The notes beneath the pieces are model-generated. The model worked only from the letters and a program-made list of their open reading frames with translations, was not told the DNA's origin and did not search any database. A DNA stretch of 64,000 nucleotides from Haemaphysalis longicornis (Eukaryota > Arthropoda > Arachnida > Ixodida > Ixodidae). The position numbers were made by a program, and so were the translations under genes. Location: positions 157,159,824-157,223,823 of the forward strand of contig CM023451.1 of the NCBI GenBank assembly GCA_013339765.2, given 5' to 3'. Positions 44,240-56,885 of this stretch are shown here, one piece after another (the stretch's first letter is position 1; each line of letters starts with the position of its first letter).

Positions 44240-45098
44240 GCAACAGCGTTGCGAATGCGTGAATAGCCATTCGTCACATAAACGAAATCTTAACAGGCAA
44301 CCACTGCGTTTAGAAAGCTCATCTCTTTACCTTACAGGAGCAATGACGTGTCACTGACGCCATTGTTCCCCCTTTTCATTATATAGAAAGCCTCCAAAAT
44401 TTCCCTTTGTGTTTAAGTACTTCCCTGGCCTAATACGCTAACGTTGCCAAAGGCAGGGGTGCCCCCGCACTCCCCACAATGCTTCAGCAGATGAGCACCG
44501 TCCCTAATGGAAAGGGAAGCCTTGTGCTCTCTGAGGCGATCAATAATACAGCGGCCTGTTCGGCCGATCTAAGCTTTGCCACGCGGGGATAAGGGGATGT
44601 GATAAATCACACGTGTAGCACAAGGCACAAAATTCGAAACATGATTAGTACCACACGTAACCCTTTTTCGGGTATGTCGGTTGATGCGACTGAACAGACC
44701 TCCCAACTTTCCCGGGCCGAGAACGCCAAGCGTATGCCGTGCTTATTCGCCACCTTTTTGATATTGTGCGAACGTTTTTGCACATAAGGCATAACAATGC
44801 CAGCCTTGTTTCCCGATGAGACAAAGGCAGTAGCTGCTTCTGCCCTACTCGACCTTTCTTGCTCTTTGAGCAACTTCGCGGCTACCACTTGCGTCACGTG
44901 GTGTGCTAACCCTGACGATTTCAGTCTACTTGCTTGTTGCTCTACACTCGCGTGTATCGTGGGAAAGAAAGGAAAGCAAGCTTTTACGGCAGCCTCACGA
45001 GGAGAGTTGCCTGCGTGGTGTTTTACCGTGAATCTGTGTATGGCTAGGGTGCCGTAGTATTTTTGTAGCTGTGGCCACAATCTCCCAGCACAGTACAC
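44240..45098 (-). pseudogene. Penelope-like element C-terminal region with GIY-YIG domain
   Basis: The open frame 45098-44607 (163 codons) ends in a segment with VMPYVQKRSHNIKKVANKHG and VFSARES-like sequence, the region before the nuclease in Penelope-like elements. After a frameshift the minus strand reads YHIPLSPRGKA, a stop, then IGRTGRC, DRLREHKASL, LLKHCGECGG. This is a GIY-YIG nuclease with a TAG codon at the Tyr of YIG (44572-44570 region), so it is inactive. The 3' flank continues to about 44240. Confidence 0.75.
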
Positions 45099-45099
45099 G

Positions 45100-48000
45100 T
45101 ATTCTTAGTTGCGCATAAACCATCACTAGGTTTCGCTAGTTGCTAGCGCTCGGCGCGCTGCGGGATGATAGATGGACGTCATGGTCCCGATCCTAGGCAG
45201 GATGCCGTTCCCTGGAGACATGGACCGACGCATTGTTGCCCGCTGGTTGTTACACTGAAGCAATGTGTAGGAACTTCGTGGACTGAAGAGTGGGTGGCGT
45301 CGCGGTGCAAGTAAGGGACAAAATGTGTGCGACTTCGTATGTCCAGGACTTGCTAGAGCACAACGACGTTGACTGTGGTGACGTCTATAGCATGCACACC
45401 AAGGGGTAATAGTGGTATCCACAATGCAGGTTCGCTGGCCAACCACCTTTGCTGGGAAGAATGGCCTTGAATTTTTTAAAGCCGAAAGATTTTTATGTCT
45501 CTCCACTCAAAATATCCGGCATGGTTGACTGCCCCAAACGGCTCTTACCAAAAGCTTAGCAAAATCACGTGATGTCACGTGTTCTCCGCGCGTTTGGAGA
45601 ACATGTGACAACGCGTAAATAAAACAGGTGTATCCAGCCAGGGAGAACGCTGAATCTGGGGAAAAAAGGGAGGGAAGTGGAGGTGATGGAGTTTTATATA
45701 AAAGGTTGAAACAAAAGGTTAAAAAGCTTTTCGAAGCACTTGGTCCTGCCTACGTATCACCATGGGAAGACATAATGCTCTCGCATGCAAACACGTGAGC
45801 AGATTTGTGTGGTCCAAGCAATTGTTTTTTATTTCAGTCATTCATTATCGATCTTAAGGACACCAATTCTGTGTATTGGAATAATTTAACCTTGACTTCG
45901 CCAATTAAGCATATTTATGCAGATGCAAGGTTGTACACTTTCCACGTTACGGGCAAAATTTTCCGGCGTTCTTGCCGAAGAGTGCTAACACATTAATACT
46001 AAACAATGACATTTGATCTCATGCCATCGAACTCGAGCGTCGTTAGAATTTATGTAGCACAGAGTTATTCCCCCTTCAGCTTCACACAACGAATGGCCGG
46101 ACTAAATATGGATCATTCCCATTCTCCTGCTTGGCTACAAACCACTCAAATCAGTTTCCTGAAATTATAAGAGTCCCACAAAATTCTGCTGGCTTCTTTA
46201 TTGCTCTACTTGGTCATCTTCTCGCAGTGTTAATATATACACCGTTAACACCGTTAATATATTTCTTTTATTTTTTAGTCATATTGTATGATAAGTGCGG
46301 AAAAGCTTTATGCATGCTTTTTTCTTTTCAGTTGGTTCACTCTTTGTGTTCCCGTGTGATTCCTGTTCAACACTTTTTCTGCATTTTCGTTTTCAAGTCC
46401 TTGCTCTTCCTTTCTCTCTTTTTTGGGGAGGTAGGGGGTGCAGGCGGTGTATGTCAAACTGTCCCTAGTATCATTGAATTAAGATGGCCGCTTCTTGTTA
46501 TTTTTATGACACAACGGGAGTCCCTTCAGCTTCTTTGTCTGGACTTTTTGGGTCCAACCTGGCTGCAATGACATCCTAACTATCTCCTTATAGCGAGAGT
46601 AATATGTGCCCCACCGTATAACATCCCGCGTGTCCTCCTGTCGAAGTGTTAAGCCCGTCAACCAAGGTCGCAAATGGAAAGGATGCCCCACGAGCGAGAA
46701 GCAGTGTTGCTAGGCAACACCCAGGAGCGGCGGGAATGTGCCAGCGCGTACGAGATAGAAGAGGAAACCGCGGTCGATGCCCAGGATGGCCAAAGGACGG
46801 CATTATAAAAATATAAAAAGGTGGTTAGCCTATAAATAGCCTGGTCCGGACTTAAGTGACCTTATCTTTTCGTGTTTGTGCAGCATATTGCCTCTATCTG
46901 CTTTATCAAGTCGGGATAGCTTTAGATAATGAAAGCGCCCAATAATCCAGCAGATACCGGTGCTCGGCCTCGCGGTAGTCTAGCTGAACACGAATGTAAA
47001 CGATGCCAAAGAGCAAAGTGCATAGGTTGCCCTGAAATGGTGGCTAAATCAATTCTAAAAATTGATGAGGCAATTAATAACAAAGTGTCAGTCCCAATAC
47101 TAAAATGCTACAATGAAATGACCTTATTTCCTTGTGAACAATAAAATGCCATGTATCCTATAGATTAAACAACCCCAAACTTCTTTTCCGAACCCATTGG
47201 GACTTCTACATTGCTAGGAATTCAATATTGCTGTCAAATGTAGAAGTAAAACAAACACGTTTCTGGAAAGAAACCTTCGCGCTAACTTCTGCAGAGGGCA
47301 TGCCGACGGGCACGAGCGATTGCCGCGCATGGTGCTTCTTATAACTGGTTCCCCACCTTTGGAAGCAACCCTACCCCCTTGCAGTGTCCCCTTTATAAGG
47401 GTGTTCGGCGAAAGGCAGAGCCTCGGTAGTAGCGGGTGACCTAATTGGAAACCCCAAACAAAAGTGGGACTCACAGAGGCAGTTGGCCGTCAGAAGACGT
47501 CACACTCGTCTGGCAGAAACCTTTGTCAAGAAAACAGCAAGGACAAGGAACAAGAAAGACAAATGAGCCCCATTAATTCCCCGGCAACCACTGTATAAGC
47601 AGTATACAGTGTATTGCCACAATGACCGCCGCTGCCGCACTAACAAGCCGCCACACGCCAGATAAGGGCCAGTCTTCGCACGCGTGGCATTCCTGAGCGA
47701 GCCAGTTAGGCCGAGGCACGTATCGTCGCTCGGGTCATTTGACGCCGAGCTCGTTTCCATCGACGCGCATTCCTGCTTCATGCCTTTCTGTGGCCCGTGC
47801 TGTCTGGCCCGAGATTGCTTTCCGCATTGTTTTGGCACTTTTGTATGTACGTTTGGGGTTGTTGCTCTCCTGCTTGTGCCGTCTGCTTCCCTGCCCCTGC
47901 ATCTATAGCTCTGAAGATATGCCGGCCTCTCACCAAGGAACCTGTCTTTCGCGAATAGAGGAGAGTGCGCTGAAAAGTAATATGGAAAACGTAGTAGTAA

Positions 48001-50718
48001 TTTAAAAAAAAATAGCCAATAAATTCTCTCTCCGGGATAGAATCGCCATGACTGACAGTTCGTGAACAAGCTAGGACGAAAGAGTATGTTTTCATTTTTT
48101 TATCGGTCATTGTGTCAGGGCAGATTCCTATCACCCTTCTACCCTCAGCAAACAGGTAACTCCTGCACGTAATTCGTGATTTTAGGTGATGCGACCTAAC
48201 GCGGAATACGTTGACGTAGAGCTTTGGGATTACAGTGCTTTTCTAAGCAGTATTAATGATCATTAATTGGAGTAAGTTATAGGGTAGGGGTGTAAGTTCA
48301 ATCTCCTTAGACGAAAAGGTCGCGAGGCCACGCTGCTCCCAGGGCTCTAGCCCCTAGGAATTGCGATTACTCCGACGATGACTTGGTCAGCCCCGTCTCC
48401 CATTACTCAAGGATGGGGTGCGGTGAAGCGGGGGAATTGTAAAGGCAAGATAAGACTAAGCGGCAGTTTGTGAGGAGGAGGCCACAGCGCCATTATAAGG
48501 GGTTGTAGAGGGAAGGGGGACTGCGACTAAAAATGGTGGGATTATAATAGGTGGCGGATTTTGAATTTGTACCATATGTATGACGTGTAGGTGGATAGGG
48601 AAGGGTGCGAAGAGGTCATAGTCTCCTGGAATGCGTGTAGTGGAGGAGGATAGGGCTGTTTAGGGCGTACAGAATAAAACATTCACCTTAGAATGCCACT
48701 GTATGCCGCGGTAGAGTTAAACACAGTGCCATTCTGAATACAATCCTAATCCTTTACGCCCTAATCGGGTAGTGCTAAGGGAACAAAAAAATGAAGGAAG
48801 CTCACACTAATGCATAAGACTCGAAGGTAGCGAACCTGTTCACGACAGTAGCATTTTTCCTCTTTTTCGCCTTACGGCGTTGTTTAAGCCTCGCTGCTGT
48901 ACGAGGAACCACAGCTGGACGATCGTCTTCCTCTATTGCACACGCTTCTGCGCCGCCTATCTCTCCCCGTTATAGGCCACTGTTCGGTGCCGGGCGCTTG
49001 CGGAAGGGAGTGTGGTTTGACCTCCAGCGCTCAAGGGCAAAACTGGTCACCACGCGAAGACTGCCCGAGATAGCGTAGTGTAGCTTGCTCTACAAAATGC
49101 CCGAACATGGCCATGGGCCAAGGTTTCGTATAAGGTAGTACTCGGTGAAACAGAGGAATTACCGTATACTGCATGCCATTTCTGGTCAACCGCCCACTTG
49201 GATAAGCTTCATGTGTGCATGGGCATAGGTTTCAAGCACCAACGGCTGAATTTCTTGTATTTGTGTATCCACCTGTGCAGAAGTGCACCAGACATGATAA
49301 TTTTTGTCTTGCTTCAATCTTTACGGGCAGCCCCGAGAACCCGAGTACATTCTTTTACCAGGTGGTGCGGATATTTAGACGCGCCGCAGGTTAGACGCAG
49401 CTGCGAAAGTATCTAACAAATCAAACGCCTTGATGAAATTGCTCCAAATAATGCTCCAATTTTCTGGACAACAAGGAAACCTAAGAATAACCAGCTGAAC
49501 CTTAGCTCACGCTACGTATATCCTGGCATAGCCATTGCTAATTTTGTAATTTGTTCTTGATTCATGTTTGTATGCTGTTTTCGCAAAACAACTGCACCTT
49601 ATATGTGCATCTCACCACTCCTGTCTGTTATGCTCTATGGGCCTTGAAAGTATTTTCAATAAATAAAAAAGTGGAGATTTCCCGAGATTTTTCTTTTTAG
49701 CTTTAACAAATGTCCTGCCTGATTCCTGTAATGCTATCATTTTAAGCGCGTGTTTAAGCTTAACTGCGCTTCAATCGCACATTCGATTGCTTTCACTTTA
49801 CCCCAATATGATGATAGTCCACTCTTGTAGAATTGTCTTGTTTACTGCGGCGCTGATATTCTTTGATATTCAGGTAATATTAATTCATCAAACGTTTTGT
49901 TCCACGTCTTTCAGATGATTATTCATTCCACAGCCCCACGGATCACGCATTTCTTACGAAGTTTCTTCGTGTTCACCAGTACGAGGTTGACAAAGCATAT
50001 ACGAACATTAAGGAATAATTTCAATCTCGGAAAAATCAACCAAATATGTTTGTAAATTTAAATCCAGCGTCTAAGCCTTTCTACATAGTCTGTCGCAAAC
50101 ATCAGCTGGTCACGTTGTCCAATCGAAGAGAACCTAACGGCATTCCGGTAGCAGTGGTGAGGCCTGGTACGCTCCTCAGTTTTTTCCGCAAGAAGACGAG
50201 GTTTTTTGGTGTAGCGGCGCCCACGAAAGAAAAAGTGGTAGTGCGAATTTTCTCATCTCAGAAACTTCTCCGCCTCCTTGGTAGGTGATGATGCACCCCT
50301 GCTCTTCCTCCTCTTCCCCGGATCCAGGCGCGCCATCATGACTGTTTGTTAAATATGACTCACAGGTATTTTGTCAGTGTTAACACTCCCGTACCAACTT
50401 TTAGGCCTGAAACAAAATGAAGACATTTTTATTTCGGTAGAATACCAAGTTCTTCAGCTTTTGGCTCCGTACTCCTGTTAGTTGTTTTTGCACTTTAGGG
50501 TGTGGGATCTTGTGCTGTTAAATTCACTTCCGCCTTCTTTACCACTGCTTTTTGTACATTAGGTCGAACATATAGCAAAATTGCGACTGCGGATTCGTCA
50601 GAGTCGTATCTCTGTCTTTCTTTCCATTTTATTTTAGGTAATCTGATTTAGGTACTCTGATACATTTTAGGTACAAAAACTTCTTTATTTGGCAGAGCCT
50701 TGTGGGAGCGGAGCCTTC
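45100..50718. other. Unassigned sequence
   Basis: Contains open frames of 126 codons (45506-45126) and 189 codons (48069-47500) on minus, and one of 146 codons on plus (46131-46571, T-rich). None has a recognised domain. The 47214-48069 stretch could be the 5' part of a Penelope-like element on the same strand as 44240-45098, but no reverse transcriptase was seen between. Confidence 0.4.
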
Positions 50719-53700
50719 TTACAGGTAGCCATGTGCCGTCCTTAATGCTACCGCTCCTTCAACCAGCAGGAGCTGATCGCAAAAAAGGGAGCTGGACAGC
50801 AGCGTCTCCCACTGCTCGGGGGAATGGGGAGTGGGTGGAGGTGGCAAATCAGGGTTCTGGGTGCAATCAAGAATAATGTGCCTAAGTGTTCCTGATTGCG
50901 TACAGAATTTGCATTGGACTTCGTGTTGATTTGGAAACATCAGGTGCATCAGTGTTGGGTGGGGATGAGTGTTTGTTTGCACAAGTCTGAGTGTAGTTTC
51001 TTGTGTCTTTGTTAGTTGTGGGTGGGGCAATGGAAGTGTTCTGCGACCGAGTAATTACCTGGTACGTCGTGAGTGGCGGGGCGCCGTCAAAACAGCACAC
51101 GACGAACGGGCACGCGACAGAAGAGCACCGACATAACAGCACGCGTCAAAAGGGCACGCGACAAAACAGCACGTGACAAAACAGCGCAGCGTCCATCACA
51201 GCGACAGAAGGGCACGATTTTATGGAATGCCTAACTGGGCAATTTTGTTACATTTTAAAGCGTACACAAACATTACAGAGGGCGCAAGATGCTCTGTAGG
51301 AGTTTCTCTTCACGTTCCGCTCTCTTTCTCCAAAAACAGGCTTTAATTTTTACACTAGTAGGACGTTTGAAATGAAAGCGGCAGAAGCCAGGGCCGTCAT
51401 TTGAAAACTATTCAGACACCGGAGAAAACAAACTGGTATAGAACCAAAATTCAAAAAGAAAAGCCGAAAGGTTGCGCTATATGAACACAAAATTGCTTTC
51501 TTTCTTTTTCAACATCAAGGTTTATAGAAACGATCCCTTACACTAATCGTTTTTGAAGTAGCCCTTCAATTTTGGGGGGTAATATCAAAGTATAATAATA
51601 ATAAAAATAATAATAAGCTCAGGGCTGTGCCCTTGCGGTGTGCTGTTTGTTGTGTGCTGTTTTGTCGCCGTGCTGTTTTGTCGCGTGCGCTATTTGTCGG
51701 GTGCTTTTCTGTCGCGTGCGCTTTGGACGCTGTGCCCTTCTGACGCTGTGCTGTTCTGCGTGCTGTTTTGTCACGTGCTCTTTTGACGCCGTGCTGTTAT
51801 GGCGGTGGTGCTGTCGCATGCCCTTTCGTCGCGTGCTGTCTGTCGGTACGTGAGTGGCATAGGTTCATGTGAGTCCTCCGCGGCCTGGTCGACGAAACCT
51901 CGGGCCTTGAGGTGGGCTTGATCATTGCCCTCCATGCAGGAGTGGGCCGGCGCCCACACCACTTCGACTACCCTGTCTGGTGGCTTGCTTGAAAGTACGC
52001 GGTGTCATTGGAGCCACCCAGCCCGACGTGAGACTCCCTCATACTGCTACGGCTAGTTCTTCCGCTTCTTTTGTTGAGGCTTGTGGCAGGGTTCCCCCGA
52101 TGAGGAGGACTGTCTTCGTTGTCACCCCCGCTACTTTGGCTTCTCTTTTGGGGTATGTGGCTGCATCTGCGTTGACCACTGTGGGCAGAGATCCATATCT
52201 TTTGTCCGGAGCTTTGGCTCTTGCTTCTCGCCTACCCTGAGGGTGAACAGGATGCATATTCTTCGGTAGTGGACGGATTATGATGTGCTTCCGCCATTTC
52301 TCCGGCATTCCCTTTGTTGAGACAGCGTCCCTTACTGGCATCAATTTTAATTGGGCAAGGACCTTCCGGCCCGTTTGGGTTTGTGCGAGGCGAGCATTTT
52401 GGTGGACATGTGACCTTCAATTAGCTCATCGACTGTGTTGTGTAGCCCAATGCTAAATAGCCTGTCTTTGGACACGCTCATTGGAAGGCCCAAAGCTTGT
52501 TTTGTTGCTTTCCTGATGATGGTTTTAAGTTTGTCGGTTTCTCTCTTGTTTAGAACTGCATACGGCACTGAGTAAGTTATTCTTGAGAGGATTAAAGCCT
52601 GGACGAGACGAAGTGTGTCTTTCTCTTTCATGCCTCTGTGTCGGTTGGTGACTCTTCTGATCATGTGTAGAACTTGTTCGGATGTTTTTGAGCCGCTGTA
52701 TCATTTGGTCGTTCTTCGCGTCCGATTGTATCACAAGGCCTAGAATTTTTAGTGATGTGCAGGGTTTGATGACCTGTTTCTCAGGGGTCACCTGGATGTT
52801 ATCTTCTTCTCGTTTGCGGCGGCAGCGTCGAACCACAAGAAGTTCCGACTTTTGGGGTGAGCAAGCCAATCCGCATTCCTTGGAATACTGGTTGGCCGTA
52901 TCGGCGGTGAGTTGCAGAGTGTCCTGCAGACCCCCTAATGAATCGGTCCCCGTCCACAGGGTTACATCGTCTGCATAGAGAGCGTGTCTTAGGTTCGATA
53001 TAGTCTCCAGACGCCCCGGGAGACCCAAGAGCGCGATGTCGAACAATAGCGGAGACAGGAGTGAGCCTTGAGGGGTCCCCGACAGCGAAGGGTGATGGGC
53101 TCCGAGGTGACGTCCCTGATCTTAATTATGGCTTTTCGGTTGGACAGGAAGTCGACAATATAGTCGTATGTCTTCTTTCCGCAGCCTGTGTTGTTCAGGT
53201 TCCGGAGGATTGCCTCGTGTGCCACGTTGTCGCAGGTCCCCTTCTGATCAAGTGCGAGGATGATCCGCGGGGAGTGACGAGTGGCGGGGACGAGGATCTC
53301 CTCCTTCAGTTGAATTAGAATATCCTGGGTCCCGAGGTGTCTTCTGAATCCGAACATGGTGTCCGGCATCTGCTTGGTCTCGTCCAGGTGTTTCTGGAGG
53401 CGCTTTAGTATTATCTTTTCATAATTTTGCCTACGCAGGACGTAAGAGAAATTGTCCGCAAGTTTTCGATGTGTGGTGACTTCCACGGTTTTGGTATAAA
53501 GCGGATTTCCGCCGTCTTCCATTGTGCTGTAACTTTCCCCTCAGTCGAAAAATTGTTGAAATGGTCCCGTGAGAGTTTCAAGGGCTTGGTCATCTAAGTT
53601 TGCCAGAACTTTGTAAATGACCTGGTCGAGACCTGGGGTGCTGCTTTTTCTGCTTTCGGCGATGGCTGCCTTAACTTCGTAGAGCTCTATCTTTTTGTCG

Positions 53701-54915
53701 ATTTCGCGTTCGGTTTCCCAGTGTTTGAAGGGGGGTGAAGTTACGTTCCGTCTTCGGGTATTTGCGTTTCAGATCTTCCAGAAGTTGGTCCGTTGTTCCC
53801 TGGTATGCGCTGAGTGTGCGGGTCATGCTACGTTCTGATTCGCCTTTGCTCTTCAGCGGGCCGAGTAAGTGGCGCAGCAGCTTCCAGGTCTTCCTCGTGG
53901 ATAGAGTGCCCTGGGTTCATCACACAACTAGCTCCAATTTTCTTTGCAAAGGGCTGCTGCGTACCCTGCTGCTTGCTTTTTATCTCAGCTATTTTCTTGC
54001 GGAGCTTGCGGTTATGCCTCTGCTTTTTCCATCTTCTGGTGAGACTGTGACGGGCCTCCCAGGGGTGGTTAAGTTTCGGGTCTACACAGGGATTCTTGTG
54101 TGTAGTGGCAATGACATGGGTATGCGTATTCACGTCTGAGACGGTCTGCCGCACCCAATCCTGGTACGAGAGTTCTGTGCATTCCTCCCGAGATATTCTG
54201 GTCTTGCTAAATCAGTCCCTGTCGGTAATGCGGGTTACAACGATTTGGGCTTTATAATTTCTGCCTTTAACTACAACACTGATAATATAGTGGTCTGATC
54301 CGAGGTTAGTTTCCGTAGTCATCCACGAGACATCGAGCGAACCTGCGAGCAACGAGAGGTCTGGGCTCGTGTCTCTTGACGTACTGGTGCCAAGTGTGGT
54401 TGGGGTCTCAGGCTCATTTAGTAGGAGAAGGTGGTTTTGGTTGAGTACGTTCACTATCGCCTGTCCTGTCTTGGTGCGTTTCTGTACCCCCACATCTGGT
54501 GTGGGGCATTACAACCACCCAGTATAAGTGTGGGGTTGTTCCTTGGTAACGCTAGGGCTTCCTGAACGGTTTCCTGCACTCCTGGTTGCTTGCGCGAGGG
54601 GCGGTAATAGATGTTGAGAATAAATATGTTAGTCGTTTCCTTGGTTGAGCGTGAGTGAATATCCACAAGCATATGCTCACAGTCCCTCTGTGGGGTAAGA
54701 TGCTGTGTCGCCGAAATGTTGCTCCGCACGAGCGCGAAATCTATGACGAATGCAAATCGCTTAATTAACGCACAGATGAAGGCAATCAACAGTGGGTATT
54801 GGCGGGATATTTTAAGGTTAGGACGGTAATTTTTGTGAGCTGCTTTATGGTATGTGCTTTCGTGACCAAGGAGGGCAAAAAACAGGACGAAGGAGGAGCT
54901 CACAACAATCAGCAC
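50719..54915 (-). pseudogene. I/Jockey-type LINE ORF2 (endonuclease, RT, RNase H), broken
   Basis: Minus-strand blocks in order: LNIYYRPSRK and LILGGCNAPHQMWGY (endonuclease; the catalytic D of GDFNAP is lost), LGSDHYII (54270 region), KWRR-rich linker, SLTSCVGKIMKR, FGFRRHLGTQD, ALYADDVTLW (RT, about 52962), then VVNADAATYP and STKEAEELAVAV (RNase H Asp and Glu), WAPAHSCMEGN (about 51950), and a C-x2-C-x(n)-H-x4-C knuckle at about 50895-50950. Several frameshifts occur, and an insertion splits the 3' part at 51078-51844. Confidence 0.85.
51069..51858. mobile_element. Inverted-array (foldback) insertion with 9-bp target duplication
   Basis: GTGAGTGGC at 51069-51077 is repeated at 51850-51858, with GGTAC on the left side of both. 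Between them the left end (about 51080-51215) is an array of 15-20-bp units such as GGGCACGCGACAAAACAGCAC. The right end (about 51630-51844) carries the same units reverse-complemented (GTGCTGTTTTGTCGCGTGC). The middle 400 bp is AT-rich with no ORF. It interrupts the LINE at 50719-54915. Confidence 0.8.
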
Positions 54916-55848
54916 TTTGCCGTTTCAGTACCTTGCTTCGTCCTATTATGAGCGCTGCTTGAAAGGGAAATCGAAGGCTTTGCAATTATTCAAAATCATC
55001 AACTGCATTTCATGTGAGGCCCTAATTGCTGATGGTCATCTTAACTATGTCCATGGCCCAGCGCCTGGCTGCTGTCGGGTGGAGGTTAGTCAGCTGAAAC
55101 GAGGCTATTAGCTCAGCAGGTGGATTAGCCTATGCTTAGACAACCGACGTAACAGCCATCTCCTGCGCTATGGACGTAAAAAACGTTGTTTCACGCAGTT
55201 CGGTTGCGTGAGACGTGAAATGACGTCATTATTTAAAGATATCACGACAGTTGCGACAAAAGTCCGACCCGGCCTAAGATTGATTTCTTACGCGAGCAGA
55301 CGATATTTTAATATGGAAATAATACTTAACATGGCAGAAAAGCATTCATTGATTAAAAATCAGAATGCAAAGGGCATTTAAGCAATGTGTTTTTTATCAA
55401 AGGAACTTCTGAAGGCCTTGTTATGCAAGGAGCAGACGATGGGCCTCCTCAATTATCAGTCCGGAACGTCCGCGGACTGGCCCAGACGCGATCCGGTGCT
55501 CGATTTTCCTATGTATTTATTCCTACAGGACTTCCTTTCCGAAAGCAGTCCTTGGACTTCCCATTGACCATCCAGGACTCCTAAAAAGAGGAGGCCCGAT
55601 GATTCTGACATGAGTTATCGACGGCGCTCTCGCGGATAAGCTCACAGCACGAGGCCCCAGCGCTTCAAAAGGACCGCTCTCTTGATCTGCGCTTGTTAGT
55701 AAATGTCAATTTGGCTGTGTGCACAAGATATTTTGTACATAATGAGTCAAGAAAAACCACGTTTTCACCACACCACGCGCCCGAAAGTCCGCCAATCTGT
55801 GCCTCATTTCACACAAAACACCCCTGAAAAAACGTTTTCTTTTTGACA

Positions 55849-56012
55849 GGTGGATTAATTTGGTTGGCGCCCGGAATAGATTGGTTGGCACTTGGATTAA
55901 ATTCGCTGAACCCTGGATTAAAGTAGATGGCACCTGGAATAAATTAGATGGCGTTTGGGTTATATTGGCTGGTGTCTGGAGTAATCTAGATGGCGAGAGG
56001 ATTATATTGAGA
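55849..56012. repeat. Short tandem repeat, unit about 24 bp, about 7 copies
   Basis: Degenerate units of the form TTGGCACCTGGATTAAATTAGATGG repeat from 55849 to about 56012. Copies differ at several positions. The frame on minus gives a repeating LIQVPTNL-like peptide, but there is no gene context. Confidence 0.75.
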
Positions 56013-56014
56013 GG

Positions 56015-56885
56015 GAAAACCTGTAGTTACTGTTAGGTTAGGGCAACCTGTAACACAGATGCTTTTTTACACAGTAACTGTAACAAAAAATAGAGTTACA
56101 GTTACTTCCCTTCTTATAAAAATAATCCAACAGCAACACTCGTTAAACATCCGGTATCCAAAATATCCAACAGCAAAACTGGACTTCGTTCTTCGCCTTA
56201 TCCTTTCCACATTTCCCATTTTCACTACACGGCTTCCTTCGCAGTTTAGGAGAAAAGGTCTCTGAAATGATTATCTTCGCTGCAGAAGGCCGAGATTATT
56301 TCTGAAACTTTTCCTTCGTCTTGAGTCCAGCTAGAACAAGAGAAAACGAAACGGGCAATTAGACCTCCGCCGAAGAGGAAGGTGGTTTATGCTTGTAAGG
56401 AAGACCACCGCAGAGGGCCCCACGGAGAACAAGAAACCCATAATGACACCAAGATTGGATCAACAAAAAAGTTGATGCAGCAAAATGAGACGTCTGGGAC
56501 GATTGTTTTTGTCGGGCTTGAGTGTGCCTCCTTTAGGTTTTTCCACTTTAAGGGTTTTTGACTGCAAGGGTTTTGAACGAGGGTTTTTGACGTGAGGTTT
56601 TTTTGACGTGAGGGTTTTTCACGGGTTCTGAGGGTTTTTGACGTGCACTTTTGACTTCCCGCGTGTCTTTTGACTTTTCTTTAAATAAAGGCTATCGTTT
56701 GGTTTTGTGAATATAACTTAATTTTGTACAGTAATGGAAAAGTAACGACGTTACTTTTTCGCAATAAGTGTAACTGTAACAAGTTACTTTTGGAAACGCT
56801 GTAACTGTAACTGTAACAGGGTTACCTTTTTCGCTTAGGTAACTGTAACTATAACACTGTTACTTTTTACTGGTAACGTGCCCAT
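56015..56885. mobile_element. Putative DNA transposon remnant with GTAACTGTAAC-rich ends
   Basis: Both ends (56015-56110 and 56735-56885) are dense in GTAACTGTAAC / GTTACTTTT motifs in opposite senses. The interior holds a short array of GAGGGTTTTTGACGT units (about 56540-56650). No transposase was found. Family is not assigned. Confidence 0.5.

Noticed and set aside
44607..45098. A 163-codon open frame as a host gene
   Set aside because: Sequence and the GIY-YIG block downstream match a Penelope-like element, and it is broken by a frameshift and stop.
47500..48069. 189-codon minus-strand open frame as a gene
   Set aside because: No domain, no signal of splicing, unusual composition; an overlapping plus frame of similar quality exists.
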